DNA of 64,000 nt from Antennarius striatus (Eukaryota > Chordata > Actinopteri > Lophiiformes > Antennariidae): NCBI RefSeq assembly GCF_040054535.1, contig NC_090784.1, forward strand, positions 11,591,001 to 11,655,000, read 5' to 3'. The position numbers and the translations under genes are program-made. A model generated the notes under the pieces. The model was not told the origin of the DNA. It saw only the letters and a program-made list of their open reading frames with translations, and searched no databases. This document shows positions 23,769 through 35,600 of this stretch, one piece after another (the stretch's first letter is position 1; every line of letters starts with the position of its first letter).

Positions 23769-26700
23769 ATGAGCTCACCTCTGACACTGCTGAAGAAAAC
23801 AAAGCGCACCCCTCTGCAGGACCCCCTCAGGGAGCGTAGGTGGGTTCATTTGCTCTTTGCACTCTGCTTTACCTTTTTGTGCACCAATCCTGTCTGTTGC
23901 ACCAACACTGCTGCTTTATGTTGGGAACAAATAAAGTTTTTTGAAATGAATCTCCTTTTTTAATTTAATTTCAATAAAAGAGTAAATTGGCATATGCATG
24001 TGACAAAAAGAGTTCATAAGAAGAATATTCATACCATTGTGTATACCTATATTATATAAGAACTATATATAATATATACTATATATAATAACAGCTGACA
24101 TCTAACTCTTTTGCATGGTTTCCTTGATAATAGCCAGAACTGCTTTAGTTTTTACATCAATAGCTGTGGCTTTGTATTGCTTAGAACAGCTTTAAGGCAT
24201 TCCAAGTTTTATTTTCTTTCTGTTTTAATCACATAATACACAGGTGTTGTTCTGCCCTAATGGAGGTAATAGTATGAAGAACAACACAATTATATCACAG
24301 GTCCTCTCAAGGGTCATCCTGAGGTGACAGAGGCAGTGGAAACGGGCTTTTGGCAGGCCTACAGTCATCTCCACCTGGACTCTCATCCTGCAGTGAACCC
24401 AGCTGAAGTTCTGTGTGGGGCCTGGTTCAGCCTTGGTTGCCACGGGTAACCCCTGTCCCCCAGATAAAAGCCATTAGTCTCCTGTGATGTTTAGTGGATA
24501 TATTAGAGTGCATTAAAGGACGGAGACAAGTGAGTTATTACAAACCTTTACGCTACCTAATACGTTGCAGCTTGCTGCTCAGGTAAGACCGTATGTACGT
24601 TTGTGAGTCATGAACCGACCCGCAATGTACAATCATGAGTCATGAAATGACCCAGACCACTTTGCCTCCAAATCAAGAAACGGACCCCAGGAAGTTAGAC
24701 TCATTTCAGCTCATTTCACCTGTCAGGAGCATTAGCATTCATTTATATTTGCTCTACAGGGAAGGACAAAAAGTGTCGTTCAGGAGGAATCTGCTAAAAG
24801 GTCTGTCAAACCATTGCACTTCCTCTCAAACAAGCATCACAATAAATATAATGTAACTATATATAAATGTGAACTGTCACTTCACAGACTGATTACATTT
24901 TTCATCTGTATGACCCATCATATGTACTCCTACTAACATTTGCCACTAAAATGTAGATTACAATCCTGAATGAGAATATTACTAATATGGATATACAGTA
25001 TTCACATGGTTCTGTGGTTTCTGTTATCAGAACTGCCAGACGGCTGTAGTGATGACGATGACGAATCCTCTCACGCTGCAGCCAGTCCCGCTGCCCCTGC
25101 AAAGGCCAAAGCTCATTCAAGAAAAGGTGATTCAGTATTTGATGCGATATGGTGCAGTATTCTGATGTTCTGCTGACATGCTGTTCTATCACCTTGATAT
25201 TCAGATGATGCTCCGAATGACTTTGAGCTGATGTCTGCGATGATGACGCGGGTGTGTCTGCTAGAGAGAACAGTGAGGAGTCAAGCACGGGAAATCGAGT
25301 GCAAGGTGAACATGACTCCTCCATATTTATAGCCACACTGCGCTAACAGACCTATGAAACATGAAACTGATATTAAATGTTGTAAAGGATAACAGGATCC
25401 AAGTCTTGGAGGAGAAACTACGACGTAAGAAACAACAAGGTAACGTCCAGACACCCGAGTTTGATGTCTGCCTTATATTTCTATAAAATGATCTGTGTTT
25501 TTCTTGTGTGATTGATTAGAGGGCTCCCATGATCTGATAATTAGAGACGATCTTGATGAAAGGTGCCAAAGACTGCAGAATCAAGTTTGTGAGATGGAGG
25601 TAAGATGTCTCAATCAAACGTTTCATGCATGTTTTTGATTAAAGTAACAACATGCAACATTCTGCTGATTCATCACCTGCAGAGCTTTCTAAATGACTAC
25701 GGGTTAATCTGGGTGGGAAATGGTGACAGCAGCGACTCGACTGGAACCACACCTGATGTGGAGAGAGGCTCAAAGCAGTCAGGTAGTTTTCATCTGGTTA
25801 CATCTGTAGGATCCAAGCATTCTCTGGACACATCTACAGCATCTCATACTTAAAATAGTTCCTATAATGCTGAGCATCTTTCCCTCCACAGACACCGCTG
25901 CAGTCGGAAACTTCCGCATGAACTTTGACCTTGTGCTGCAGAGGATAAAGGACCTGAACGCAGGGGAGGGAGAATGTTTTGTACAGTCGACCTGCACAGG
26001 AGCACAGCTGGCAAAAAAGAATCCGGTTCACCTGAGTCTCTACAGCAACGGGATCGTCATTTTTGACGGTCCTTTCCGTTCCTACCAGGAGCACAGCACC
26101 CAGGTTAGCACGCTAAAACCGCACAAGATAGAATTCTTTAAATTGGGATGCTCTGCAGGGACAAACAATCTTTCTTCATTTTTTGCAGCAATGCATGCAA
26201 GATCTAATGGATGGCTACTTTCCGACTGAGCTTCAAGAAACATTTCCAGATGGCGTCCCTTTTGAGGTTTGTTATTTCTGTCTGTGCGCCTTCGGGTAAA
26301 TGTGCTTCGTTTGTGATTGTTGCAATTTTTTTGTGCAGGTTTATGACAGGCGAGATGAGGAATTCATCCTGCGGTCACCTTGTAATAAATTTCCTGGTGA
26401 AGGACGGGTTGTTGGTGGGAAGAAAAATGAAACTGGTCTGTCCCACAAACCTCACATTGATACACCAAGAGATGCACTGGTATTTATTGCCTCTGTCATG
26501 TTTTCTTCTTTCAGCTAGAAAGCTGAAGGTGGATCAGTTCCTTAACAAGTTACCAAAGGGTGTGTTTGAGGCTGGTGGTGTGACTGATATCAGGGACTCA
26601 CTGACGCATGTCCTGAAGGTGATCAGTAGCCGTTTCACAGTATCTGCATTTCTCAAATGCGCTTTAGCAGAATGCACAGCTCTCACGGTATGATCATCAT

Positions 26701-27758
26701 TTAACAAATACTCTTAACAGGGTTCATCTGCTGGTCAGAGCAGCTCGTCAGTGGAGCCCATAGAAACGGCAGCAATGAAGAGGATGAAGCAAAGGTATTA
26801 CACAATTGTACATAATGAAAGCGCAGCTGTTTTTGATTCAGTATTTGATACACTACCAGTTTTTGGTCATTATAAACTAATATTAGGTCAGCAGACACTG
26901 TTCAGATATTTTGAAATTTATTTTAAATTACAGTTGATGTAAGGTTTTTTAATACAACAATGTAGAATATTTCAATTTGATCTCAAGAATCTAGTTCATG
27001 TTTTTGAGTTTTGTTAATCACCCAGTGGAAGATACATGGATTGAACATGTAATGTCAACGCATTTAACTTTATAAGCAATGAATGAAAAGAAAGCAGGGG
27101 TTGATGGGGTTAAAGGAGTTATTAGATCCGTGGACATGCTACATGATGTAAAGGCTGATTGAAATGTCGGTGGGTCGGCTGCATTAAGATGGAGATTATG
27201 ACACACACTGGTCTGGAAAATATGACATGTCATCAGGGATGATCAGCACTGGCCTGATGAATCCACTGGAGGTCAGGTCTGACGTCCTGCCTGGTGTCTC
27301 CTGTCCATCTGCTCCTTCGTTATTATAACAAGTTTATTAATTCTGTGCCTTACAGGCTGCAGACAAACAGTTCTGACCGGCCTGCCTCTGCTCACAGCGT
27401 CATTAATCTAAAGGTGAAATCTGAAGACAGAAAACAAACTTTCACATTGAAAATGTACTTGTCAGAAACAATTGGCCACCTGCGGCAGTATGTGGATAAA
27501 CACAGGTGAGAGAACGTCCTCCCTCAGTGCGTCTGTCTTTATATCTATCTTTACATCATGTGACACTAAGCTTTCCATTTCCTGTATCACAGAAGAGGTT
27601 CTCTGTCTCCTTATGACATCATCAGTGCACACCCACAGTGCTCCTATCATGAGGACTCCCAGACGTTACAGTCCTGTGGACTGACAGCTGACTCCACTCT
27701 GCTGCTGCGAAAGAAAAAACCTCCATTATTCACTGAAGGCAATAAAATGAACTTGTAA
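23769..27758 (+). CDS. ubxn11: UBX domain-containing protein 11 (socius)
   Basis: Fourteen coding exons: 23769-23839, 24760-24800, 25031-25126, 25205-25305, 25388-25439, 25520-25599, 25683-25782, 25892-26103, 26189-26266, 26339-26435, 26515-26618, 26721-26794, 27356-27505 and 27593-27758. They give 1422 nt, or 473 residues (human 520). The N terminus MSSPLTLLKKTKRTPL resembles human MSSPLASLSKTRKVPL, fixing the start. The 41-nt second exon is inferred from phase and splice sites only. A coiled coil (about residues 75-135) ends in MESFLNDYGLIWVG. The SEP domain (about 225-300) has YSNGIVIFDGPF, LMDGYFPTELQ and FPGEGRVVGG. The C-terminal UBX fold (about 385-460) starts INLKVKSEDRKQTF. The mammalian C-terminal Gly/Pro repeats are absent. 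UBX proteins are p97/VCP cofactors; mammalian UBXN11 also binds Rnd GTPases. The poly(A) signal overlaps the last codons. Confidence 0.93.
27741..27746 (+). terminator. ubxn11 poly(A) signal inside the coding sequence
   Basis: AATAAA is formed by the Asn-Lys codons 12 nt before the TAA stop (27756-27758). A T-rich stretch (27762-27774) follows, as expected of a downstream element. Cleavage here would leave a 3' untranslated region of only a few bases. Confidence 0.6.
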
Positions 27759-29664
27759 AAGTTTTTTTTTTTTTCACACCAGCTACTGTAAACCTTGTCT
27801 CTCAGTATATATTCCTGCATAACATGGATTGGTTGGCAGCTCACCATTAATTATTAACTGAAACAATTCTATGACAGTGACAAATTTTATCGAAAGTTTT
27901 ATAAAGCTGGTGCTTAATACGTTTGGACATTAACACATGGTGCTTAACAATCCAGTACGAGAAATTGAAATGTTGAAAATTTTTATTTCTAAAATATGCA
28001 AATACAAACAAGGACAAAAGTATGAAAATATAAACGTCTTTTTCCCTTTTTCAAAAACATCAGAGATGTTAAGGCAAGCGGAGCCTGATGGATAAAATAT
28101 TGTGCTGCGTTAATTTTGACAAAAAGGTCCAATGAAATGAAAAATGGCTTGTGCGTTCCTGGGTACATTGTGTAGTCATTGACGGATATTTTTCAATTAA
28201 AAAAAGTCTTTCCCTTTCTGTAAAATGTCACATTTTCTTAACAGACTTATTCTGCCGTTGAGGCAAATCTAAAACTCCATATAACTGATGATTTCAGGTT
28301 GATCCAGCCAACCCTTCAGCTACTGTCACATGGCATTAAAACGACCCCACTTCCCCCTGAAGGAGGTGAAGGATCCTCGCTGATGGCTGACATCTCAGTG
28401 CTACATTAAATGCAGCCTAATGTTTCATTTGACACACGTAAACCACAGGAGAAAAGAATCCAACAGCCTCATCACAGACCTTCCTATGTTAGAGCCACCA
28501 AATTCGCTGACACACATTAGAACACTGACAAAGCAACGTATTAGAGGACTGAGTCGTAAATGCAAACGAAATACTGACAATTAATACTGTCATATGTAAG
28601 TCAGCCATAGTTAACCTGAAATGTACAGAGCGCTGTTTTTATTCATCCACACAGAGCAGATCCTGTAGATTTCACAAAAACTGGAGTTTGTAACCTGATG
28701 CATCCACTAAGTATATTAAAAAAAAACAGTGTAGGGGGGGCCTCACAAGCTCTGATGCGGCCCCAAAATGATCCATTACATTCAGAGTCAGGGAATGTGA
28801 TTGACTACTCTACTGGTTGATACACTGACAGAAAAGGACATACTGGAAGAATCAGCTGCAAACAGCCCTTTGTGGTTGGTCTAATCATGAATTAGCATTG
28901 TGGTTGCAAACACGACAGAAAGGCACATGGTTGGTATTCGTTCAGAACGCGGCCTGCACCACAGAGAAGCATTCCGAAACATTCACAAACTTGCATAACC
29001 GCTTCTATCAGTGTCTTTGGTAATAAAGCTGTCGGAGGCTTGTTGCTGCGAGACGCTGATTTGGTATCGACCCCCTCCGGTTGTCAAGTTTTATACCTCA
29101 CAGCAGAGTTCAACGTTACAGTGCTCACCATTTTAAAAATAATGGCATGTTAGTAACATGTTGTGAATTCATTTAAAAGTACAAACTAATAGTTTCAGTT
29201 GATTGTCAACCACCTCTTCAGTAATTCCCCCCTTAAGAAGGAAATTCAGATTTAAATAAATTATATTTGTGGGATTCTACACAAATACTAATCTACGAGA
29301 GCGGAACAAACAAGTATAAGACTGGATGGTAACAGGACAGTATCATGTCATCAAAAGTAAACAAAATAATCACACACAATGCTTAAAGATCAAGTATTAA
29401 AGGTAAAGTTTTTTTCTGTTAGCCCTTGGACTGAAATAGATCAACTCTCTGGGGGATGGGAGGGCTGGGAGCTACAGGCAGGCTTGAGTATCAACATGCA
29501 GTCAGTCAGGAGAAGGACAAACTAAACCGGTCGGCCTTTCCTGTGTCACGTGGTTCCTATTTTAATTAAAGAGAAACCCAGTCCTCTTTCTGACCGTTCA
29601 GTAACCGGAAGACGAGGAGAACCGGGGCTTTCAGAGGTTTATTCCTTCACTGGAGCAGCAAAGG
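27759..29664. other. Tail-to-tail region ubxn11 / cep85
   Basis: Most of this is probably the cep85 3' untranslated region (minus strand), which would run from 29664 to a minus-strand AATAAA at 27982-27987, about 1.7 kb. No additional gene was seen; sh3bgrl3, which lies between these genes in mammals, was not found. Confidence 0.55.
27982..27987 (-). terminator. Probable cep85 poly(A) signal
   Basis: tttatt on the plus strand, i.e. AATAAA in the cep85 direction, about 1.7 kb after the stop codon and only about 220 bp from the ubxn11 end. Confidence 0.45.
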
Positions 29665-32600
29665 TTATTGGGTGATGCAGTTTTCTCCCATGTCCTGTGC
29701 GTACCGGTCCAGTATCACATTGCGCAGCTCTTCGACATCTCGACGGAGCTGCTGAGCTTCAACCAGCTTCTTCTGCAGCACCTCTGGACTCATCCAGTCC
29801 TCTGCTTGCTCTGGAATAGATGTGGGTGCTGGAAATGCGAAAAGACAAATCAGATCACATGAGCTCTAGCAACAAAGACAAAGAGATTTCACGCAACTCT
29901 TACATGTGAGGCCAAGAAGAAGGGAGAGGTTGGGGTCTTGTCCCTGAGCTCTCTGGGTCAGAATGCTGCACAAAGAGCGCAGGTCGCTGAGACAGGAAGC
30001 GATTTCTACATGTAGCCTCTGTGTGAGACGAGTCCCGGCGGGCTGCAGGGCGGAGGAGGCCTGGCTGGTGTTCTTCTGCTCCTGATCGCTCATTTGTTCC
30101 TGCAGGGTGAGATTCTGCTCCATCAGCTCCTGGTTCTGCACCGACAGCTGAAACACAGTGAACAACGTGAAGACGGGTCAGTGGGAAGCTACTTCTCTGT
30201 TGCAGGTTCTCTGCATAATGTGTTTGGATGGATTTGTTTAATTCACCTCCTTCATTGCTGTGCGGAGCTCCAACACATTTTGCTCTTTGGACAGCACCTC
30301 CTCTCTCAGAGCCTGGGAGTTACTCTCTTCCCGTGAGATCTGCTCCTCCAAAGCCTGAACACACAAATAATTATTGCCTTCAAAATGTTAACAGATGATA
30401 GAAAAGCGGGACGGTAAGAGTTAATCACCTGGATCTGGGAGCCCAGCTGTTCCATCATCCGGTGCTGCTTCTCAATGACCTGCAAATAGAAGAAGTGAGC
30501 TTTGAAACAATCCTACTGAAGAACTACATTTTAAAACTTCCTCCTGCCGCTTCACCAGTAGTGGAAGGTTGTGACTTAAACATTACGGAAATGATGTCTG
30601 TCTTTATGAGGTATCACTTATTGATCAGTCACTGATTATTACAGGCTAATCTGTATTATAAATACTTTGATCACTAGTGATCCTTTGCCATAGTTAAAAG
30701 AGCAAACCACACTCAAGCAGAAGGTCTACATTCTGTGGATACTCTAAAGCATTCCTGTCATATTGATCTTCTATTGTCACAGAAACAAGTGGTCTGACTG
30801 TTACAGTAAATGAACAAACTGATGTTCTTCAGCTCAGTAGTTTAGGAGTCAAAGACATTTAATTACAGCGTTCAACAAACTTCCATTGATAACGCAATGA
30901 ATCAGAATATTTTGTATTTCCTCAAACTGCTCAAATGCCCACAAACAACTATCTATACTACCCCCCAGGAATAAAAGGACAATTTAGTCTTCAGTATTAA
31001 GTATTCAGTATTCAGCATCCAGTTTTAAATTTTAACACATAAGAAGCTGACCTTTTTGAACCTCAGGTGCTCCTCTCTCAACGTGCTGTTCTCTCCTCTG
31101 AGTGTTTCAACATCTAGAGACGGTAATCTGGCTCCATCCTCGAGGCCCTGCTGCACCCGCTGCTGCATACTGAGTTGAACAAAAAAAATTTAAAGTAAGT
31201 CTAACAGCAGCCCAGTTTGAATTCAGTACTCTGCTGATCACATGGCTCACTGTTGTCAGATTGGGTGTCTACATACTCAGTAATAGTGGTCAGCAGGTCT
31301 CTTTCTCTGCGTTTCTGTTCTTCTACATAAGTGTCTTTTTCACGTAGTTGCGAACGAGTAGTCTCTAGACAGACCTCCAACTCTCGTACTCGATCTTGGA
31401 GTTGGGCTACTTGTTGCTCAGCCTCTTGGAGCTGAAAATAAAACACAAACATGCCTGGGTTTAATGATTTACAGACTTCACAACAAAACTTCTTCGTGAA
31501 AGAATCTGTCCTGACCTGCTTGTTCTGGTTCTGGTAGTCCTCCAAGGTGGGCAGGTCGGCCAGATAGCGCTCCAGAGTCTCGATACGCTGCTGGTTCTCT
31601 CTCTTCAGCTCAGACTCCTTCTGACACTTCTTCTTCAGGTTGTTGATGTGCTTGTCTCGACTGCGGATCTGCACGGAAAACCACAAATGTTAAAAGAGAC
31701 AGTACACACATGAAGCAATGACAGGTACCATGTCCATTCAGAAGTCACAGAAAACCCATTCTGAGAAACTCAATCAAACAGCAGAAGCTGCCTTAGCCCA
31801 GTTCTTTATGAACCACAGCACATCAACTAATCAAACCCTACAGCTGCACATTTTCAGCTTTACTAGGATTTTTTTTAACATCTCAGCTTTTGTGGAGAGG
31901 AAAAAACCTTAAGACATCCACATGGAGCCGGTAAAACAGGAAATTAAAGTTTTATAGCTTCTCTTGATAACAAACATGAACCATAAAAAAAAAAAGAACT
32001 CCTTGTAAAGGTCTCAGTGCAATTTATCTGATTACACTTATATCTGCTAAAGTCACGATATGACAGAGGCATCAGGCAAGCACAAACCCTCTCTTCCTGT
32101 TTCTTCATCTCTTCTGCGTGTCTCTCACAGGTTTCCTTCAGGCAGTCAGAGAGTCTGCGGGTTTCAGCCTCAACTGCCCCCAGGCGGCGCTCTGCTTCAG
32201 CCTTTTCTAGGGCGACACAATCGGTGCGTTCTGCAAACTGCGCCCTCAGGAACACGTTCTCCCTCTGAGCCTCCTGTGAAGTCACCGTGTGACATTAAGA
32301 TTACAAAAACGGTGAGAGGGTGAATAGTTTGTCAGAATGATGACAACATAAGACCCCCCATTTTCACCAACCTGCAGCCGCAGCATGCACATATCTCCAT
32401 AAGAAGGTCCTCGGCCCAGGAGGGCTCCATGGACTTGCAGCTCACTTTCCCTTAGACGCTGCTCCAACTGGGCCATATGCTGCTTTTGTCTGTTTCAAGA
32501 CCAGGTCCAAACATCAACAACAAAGAGAAAAGTCAGGAGCACAACAGTAATCTGTTAAAGGCATTCTACTCACCCCACAGTGGGATACAAATACATCAGA

Positions 32601-35600
32601 ACTACATCTGTCTCACCCTATCAAATCCTTCAAACGCTTTTGAGACAAACATTTAGTACATTTATGTTGAGATTACCTGACAAACAAAATTACAACGTTA
32701 CAGCATCAAGTTTAGATGCATTTCAACATAATGCAACATCAACGTGATGACTTCCTCTCTACGCAGACAGTAAAATTATTAAACACACTTGCCTGTCAAT
32801 GATGAGCTCTTTTTCCTTTAGCAGATTCTCACTGGCTTTGACCAGTGTGTCCCACTTGCCAGAGTCTGAATGGGTAGGCGTTGAGTACAGCGATGGATAC
32901 TGACCCACACCGGCACTCATGAACTGCAACGAATGAATGAAAACCATTTGACAGTTAAAAGCACATAAGGTTGAAGCCAAGCAAAGACTTATTATTTAAT
33001 AATAAACTGCATGCATGGATGACATTTCAAGTAAAATTTATATTTGCGTGTGCTAAAATCATCACCAAATATTTGTGAATTCTGGTGCCTCTAAGAATAT
33101 GATCGACAGGAAAAATAAATTAACTCTCCCTTCAAAGCTTCACCTCTATTCAGTTAGATTACGAAGTTGTTGACCAAAATTGCTAAAACACAAAGTTCTA
33201 TAATTTCTTCATTTTAGACCCCTGTGAGTCACCAGGCTTTTCTCATTGGACTATTCTGTTGTGCAACAGCTTCGAACTTCGACAGCTTTTTTAGAGAAAG
33301 GGGAAGAGGAAAACAGAAGTTGTTACAAGCTGTATCCTGTAGGCCAAGCAGCTGATCAGAATATCTAAATTACACATGCAACAAAATTGAACTCTTTCAT
33401 AAACCTGACAAAAGATCAATTGACAAGTTTTGTCATCCTGCAGACTGACTGAACAAGCCTTGCTGTACAACATGATAGGGGCATTTATGTTTTCAGGCTT
33501 TAATCCAACATTAAGAAATACGAAAGCTATAAATTTCAAATGTCTAAAAACAAAGAACTTTTAATTTTTACTAAATGTGTAGCATAAACAAGTGCTTACC
33601 TGCATTTGCTCCACTTGCAGGCGTAAACTCTCCAGTTGCTGCTTGTGTTGCTGCTGTTGCTGCCAGCTGGACATTTCACTACATCTCTCCTGTCGCAGTG
33701 GCTCGTAGCCCTTGGAGGCCGAATGCTCTCTGAGCAGGGCTTGTGTCTGCAGGCTGAGAGGGTTTGCATAAACTCCAGGGGATCCGGACGGTCCGGGCTG
33801 ACCGCCCCTCTGATTAGAGGTTTCTGCAGTGCCGGGAACCCCAGGCCTGGCGTCAGGCAGAACTTTATAGCTATGCTCCATATTTCCTCTGTAGGCCTCA
33901 GACACACAGTCTGAGGAGTCTCTAATCGCGGTCGTCTGTAATCGGAGTCTGACATCAGTGCCTAACCCCCCTAGCAAGGCTGACTGATTTAGCGTGGGCT
34001 CCACAGCAGGAGTGTCAAACCTCTGGCCTTCATCCATCCGTGTGTGATCAGAAGGGAAAAGTGAATGGTCCAGCCCATTGACCAGGCTGCGGTAGCGGCT
34101 CAGGCAGTCTGGCTTTGCGCCCACCAGATCACCCCCTACACCTACCGGAGCATCCAGGTTGGGCGAAGATGCCGATTTGGAAAGGGAGGAAGACTTGGAA
34201 GTTGAGCCACTTGGGGTTCTGGAGCCAGATGTAGACCTGTGTCCCTCAGAGGACAGGGAGTCCTCCTGGACAAATGGCTGGGGCTTAGAGGCCGGGGCTC
34301 CGGCCGTGGATGGCATGACATGTGCAGTTGGTATGGGAATCTGACTGCGGATTGGTTGGAAAGGGGGGCTGCTGCTGGAACTGCAGAAATCTTTCACAAG
34401 ACAAAAAGGGAAAAGAAAATCACGAGTGTTATTCAAGTTTTATTGTCTTGGTACAGAACAAAGGAACAGCTAGAACAGGGTGTAATCTCTGGAGCAACAG
34501 TGAAGGTCACTTTCTCCACTGTCAGTGAAGCGGTGTTGATGCAGCAGGGTTTATGGGTGGCCTAGTTTGATGATGAGGTGTCACCACTGACAGAATTAAA
34601 TGCCTCTGACTGACACAACCGAGGGAATAAGCTTATAATAGACTTAAATATGGTGAACAGAAACTTTGGTTACTGTGTAGCATTGATAAAGCCTGGGTTA
34701 GTTGCCATGTAACTGCGTAGACACGTCTAAGAAAATGAATCAGTCATTACAGAACTGCTGATTGCAGTCTTTTTTTTTTCATGAGCAGAAACATCAGTAA
34801 TTATTCCCTTTCACAGCATACACAGATAAGTACCCTCAGATTACAGAGAACACACCCCGTTCACTCCATTAAAACATGAAATGTCAGCTGGTATCTTTTT
34901 AGCAGCTCAGATTATCACCAAAAAAAATACAAAAAAGAAAAAAAAAGTTTTGATGCCTTTAACCAGCAGACAGAAACACTGAAGAATCCCAAAACCTTTC
35001 CAAGTTACATAACTTGAATTTCAACAGCAGTACAAACCTGTGAGACCTGTCCAAGCCTGGAGATCTGGTATTCAGTCCAACGCAAGAAACATGTTATTAG
35101 CGATGGCATTTTTTCTACAGCTGAACTGAGGTGAGCTGAGCGGTAGAAAGCTTTGGATCAGAACAGTCTGTCCCGTGCATTTCTGGACACTAACAACAAC
35201 GTAAAAAATCAGAATCTAACACCGACGGTGTTGCAGCGAGCTGGCCCTGATTCCAGAGCAGAATCGTTCAAGTATTGTACCCCAACAGGCAAACCAGGTT
35301 GTATCAGGCTGTGAACCAACACACACACAGGAAAGGTTAGGGTTATTAATAGAAAACTTCTCAAGTTACAGACTGATCTGTGGGTGCCGCTTATTTAAGC
35401 ACCTTGCCTCCTCCCCTGTAGCACTCATCACACACACGTACATCCAAAGTACGAGACTTGATCGTCTATTTAGTTTAAATCACAACCTTTACAGTAAAAT
35501 AAATGATATTTATTAAAAAGGCTGGGTATTAAGGAAACATCAAGCTAACAAGAGTGTAACATTTCTATCATGAAAGAAGCCTCGAGGCTTCAGTGATTCA

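Noticed and set aside
24970-25030. Upstream extension of the third ubxn11 exon (acceptor atatacag)
   Set aside because: Phase would fit, but the added peptide is a hydrophobic run encoded by the pyrimidine tract of the normal acceptor and is absent from the family.
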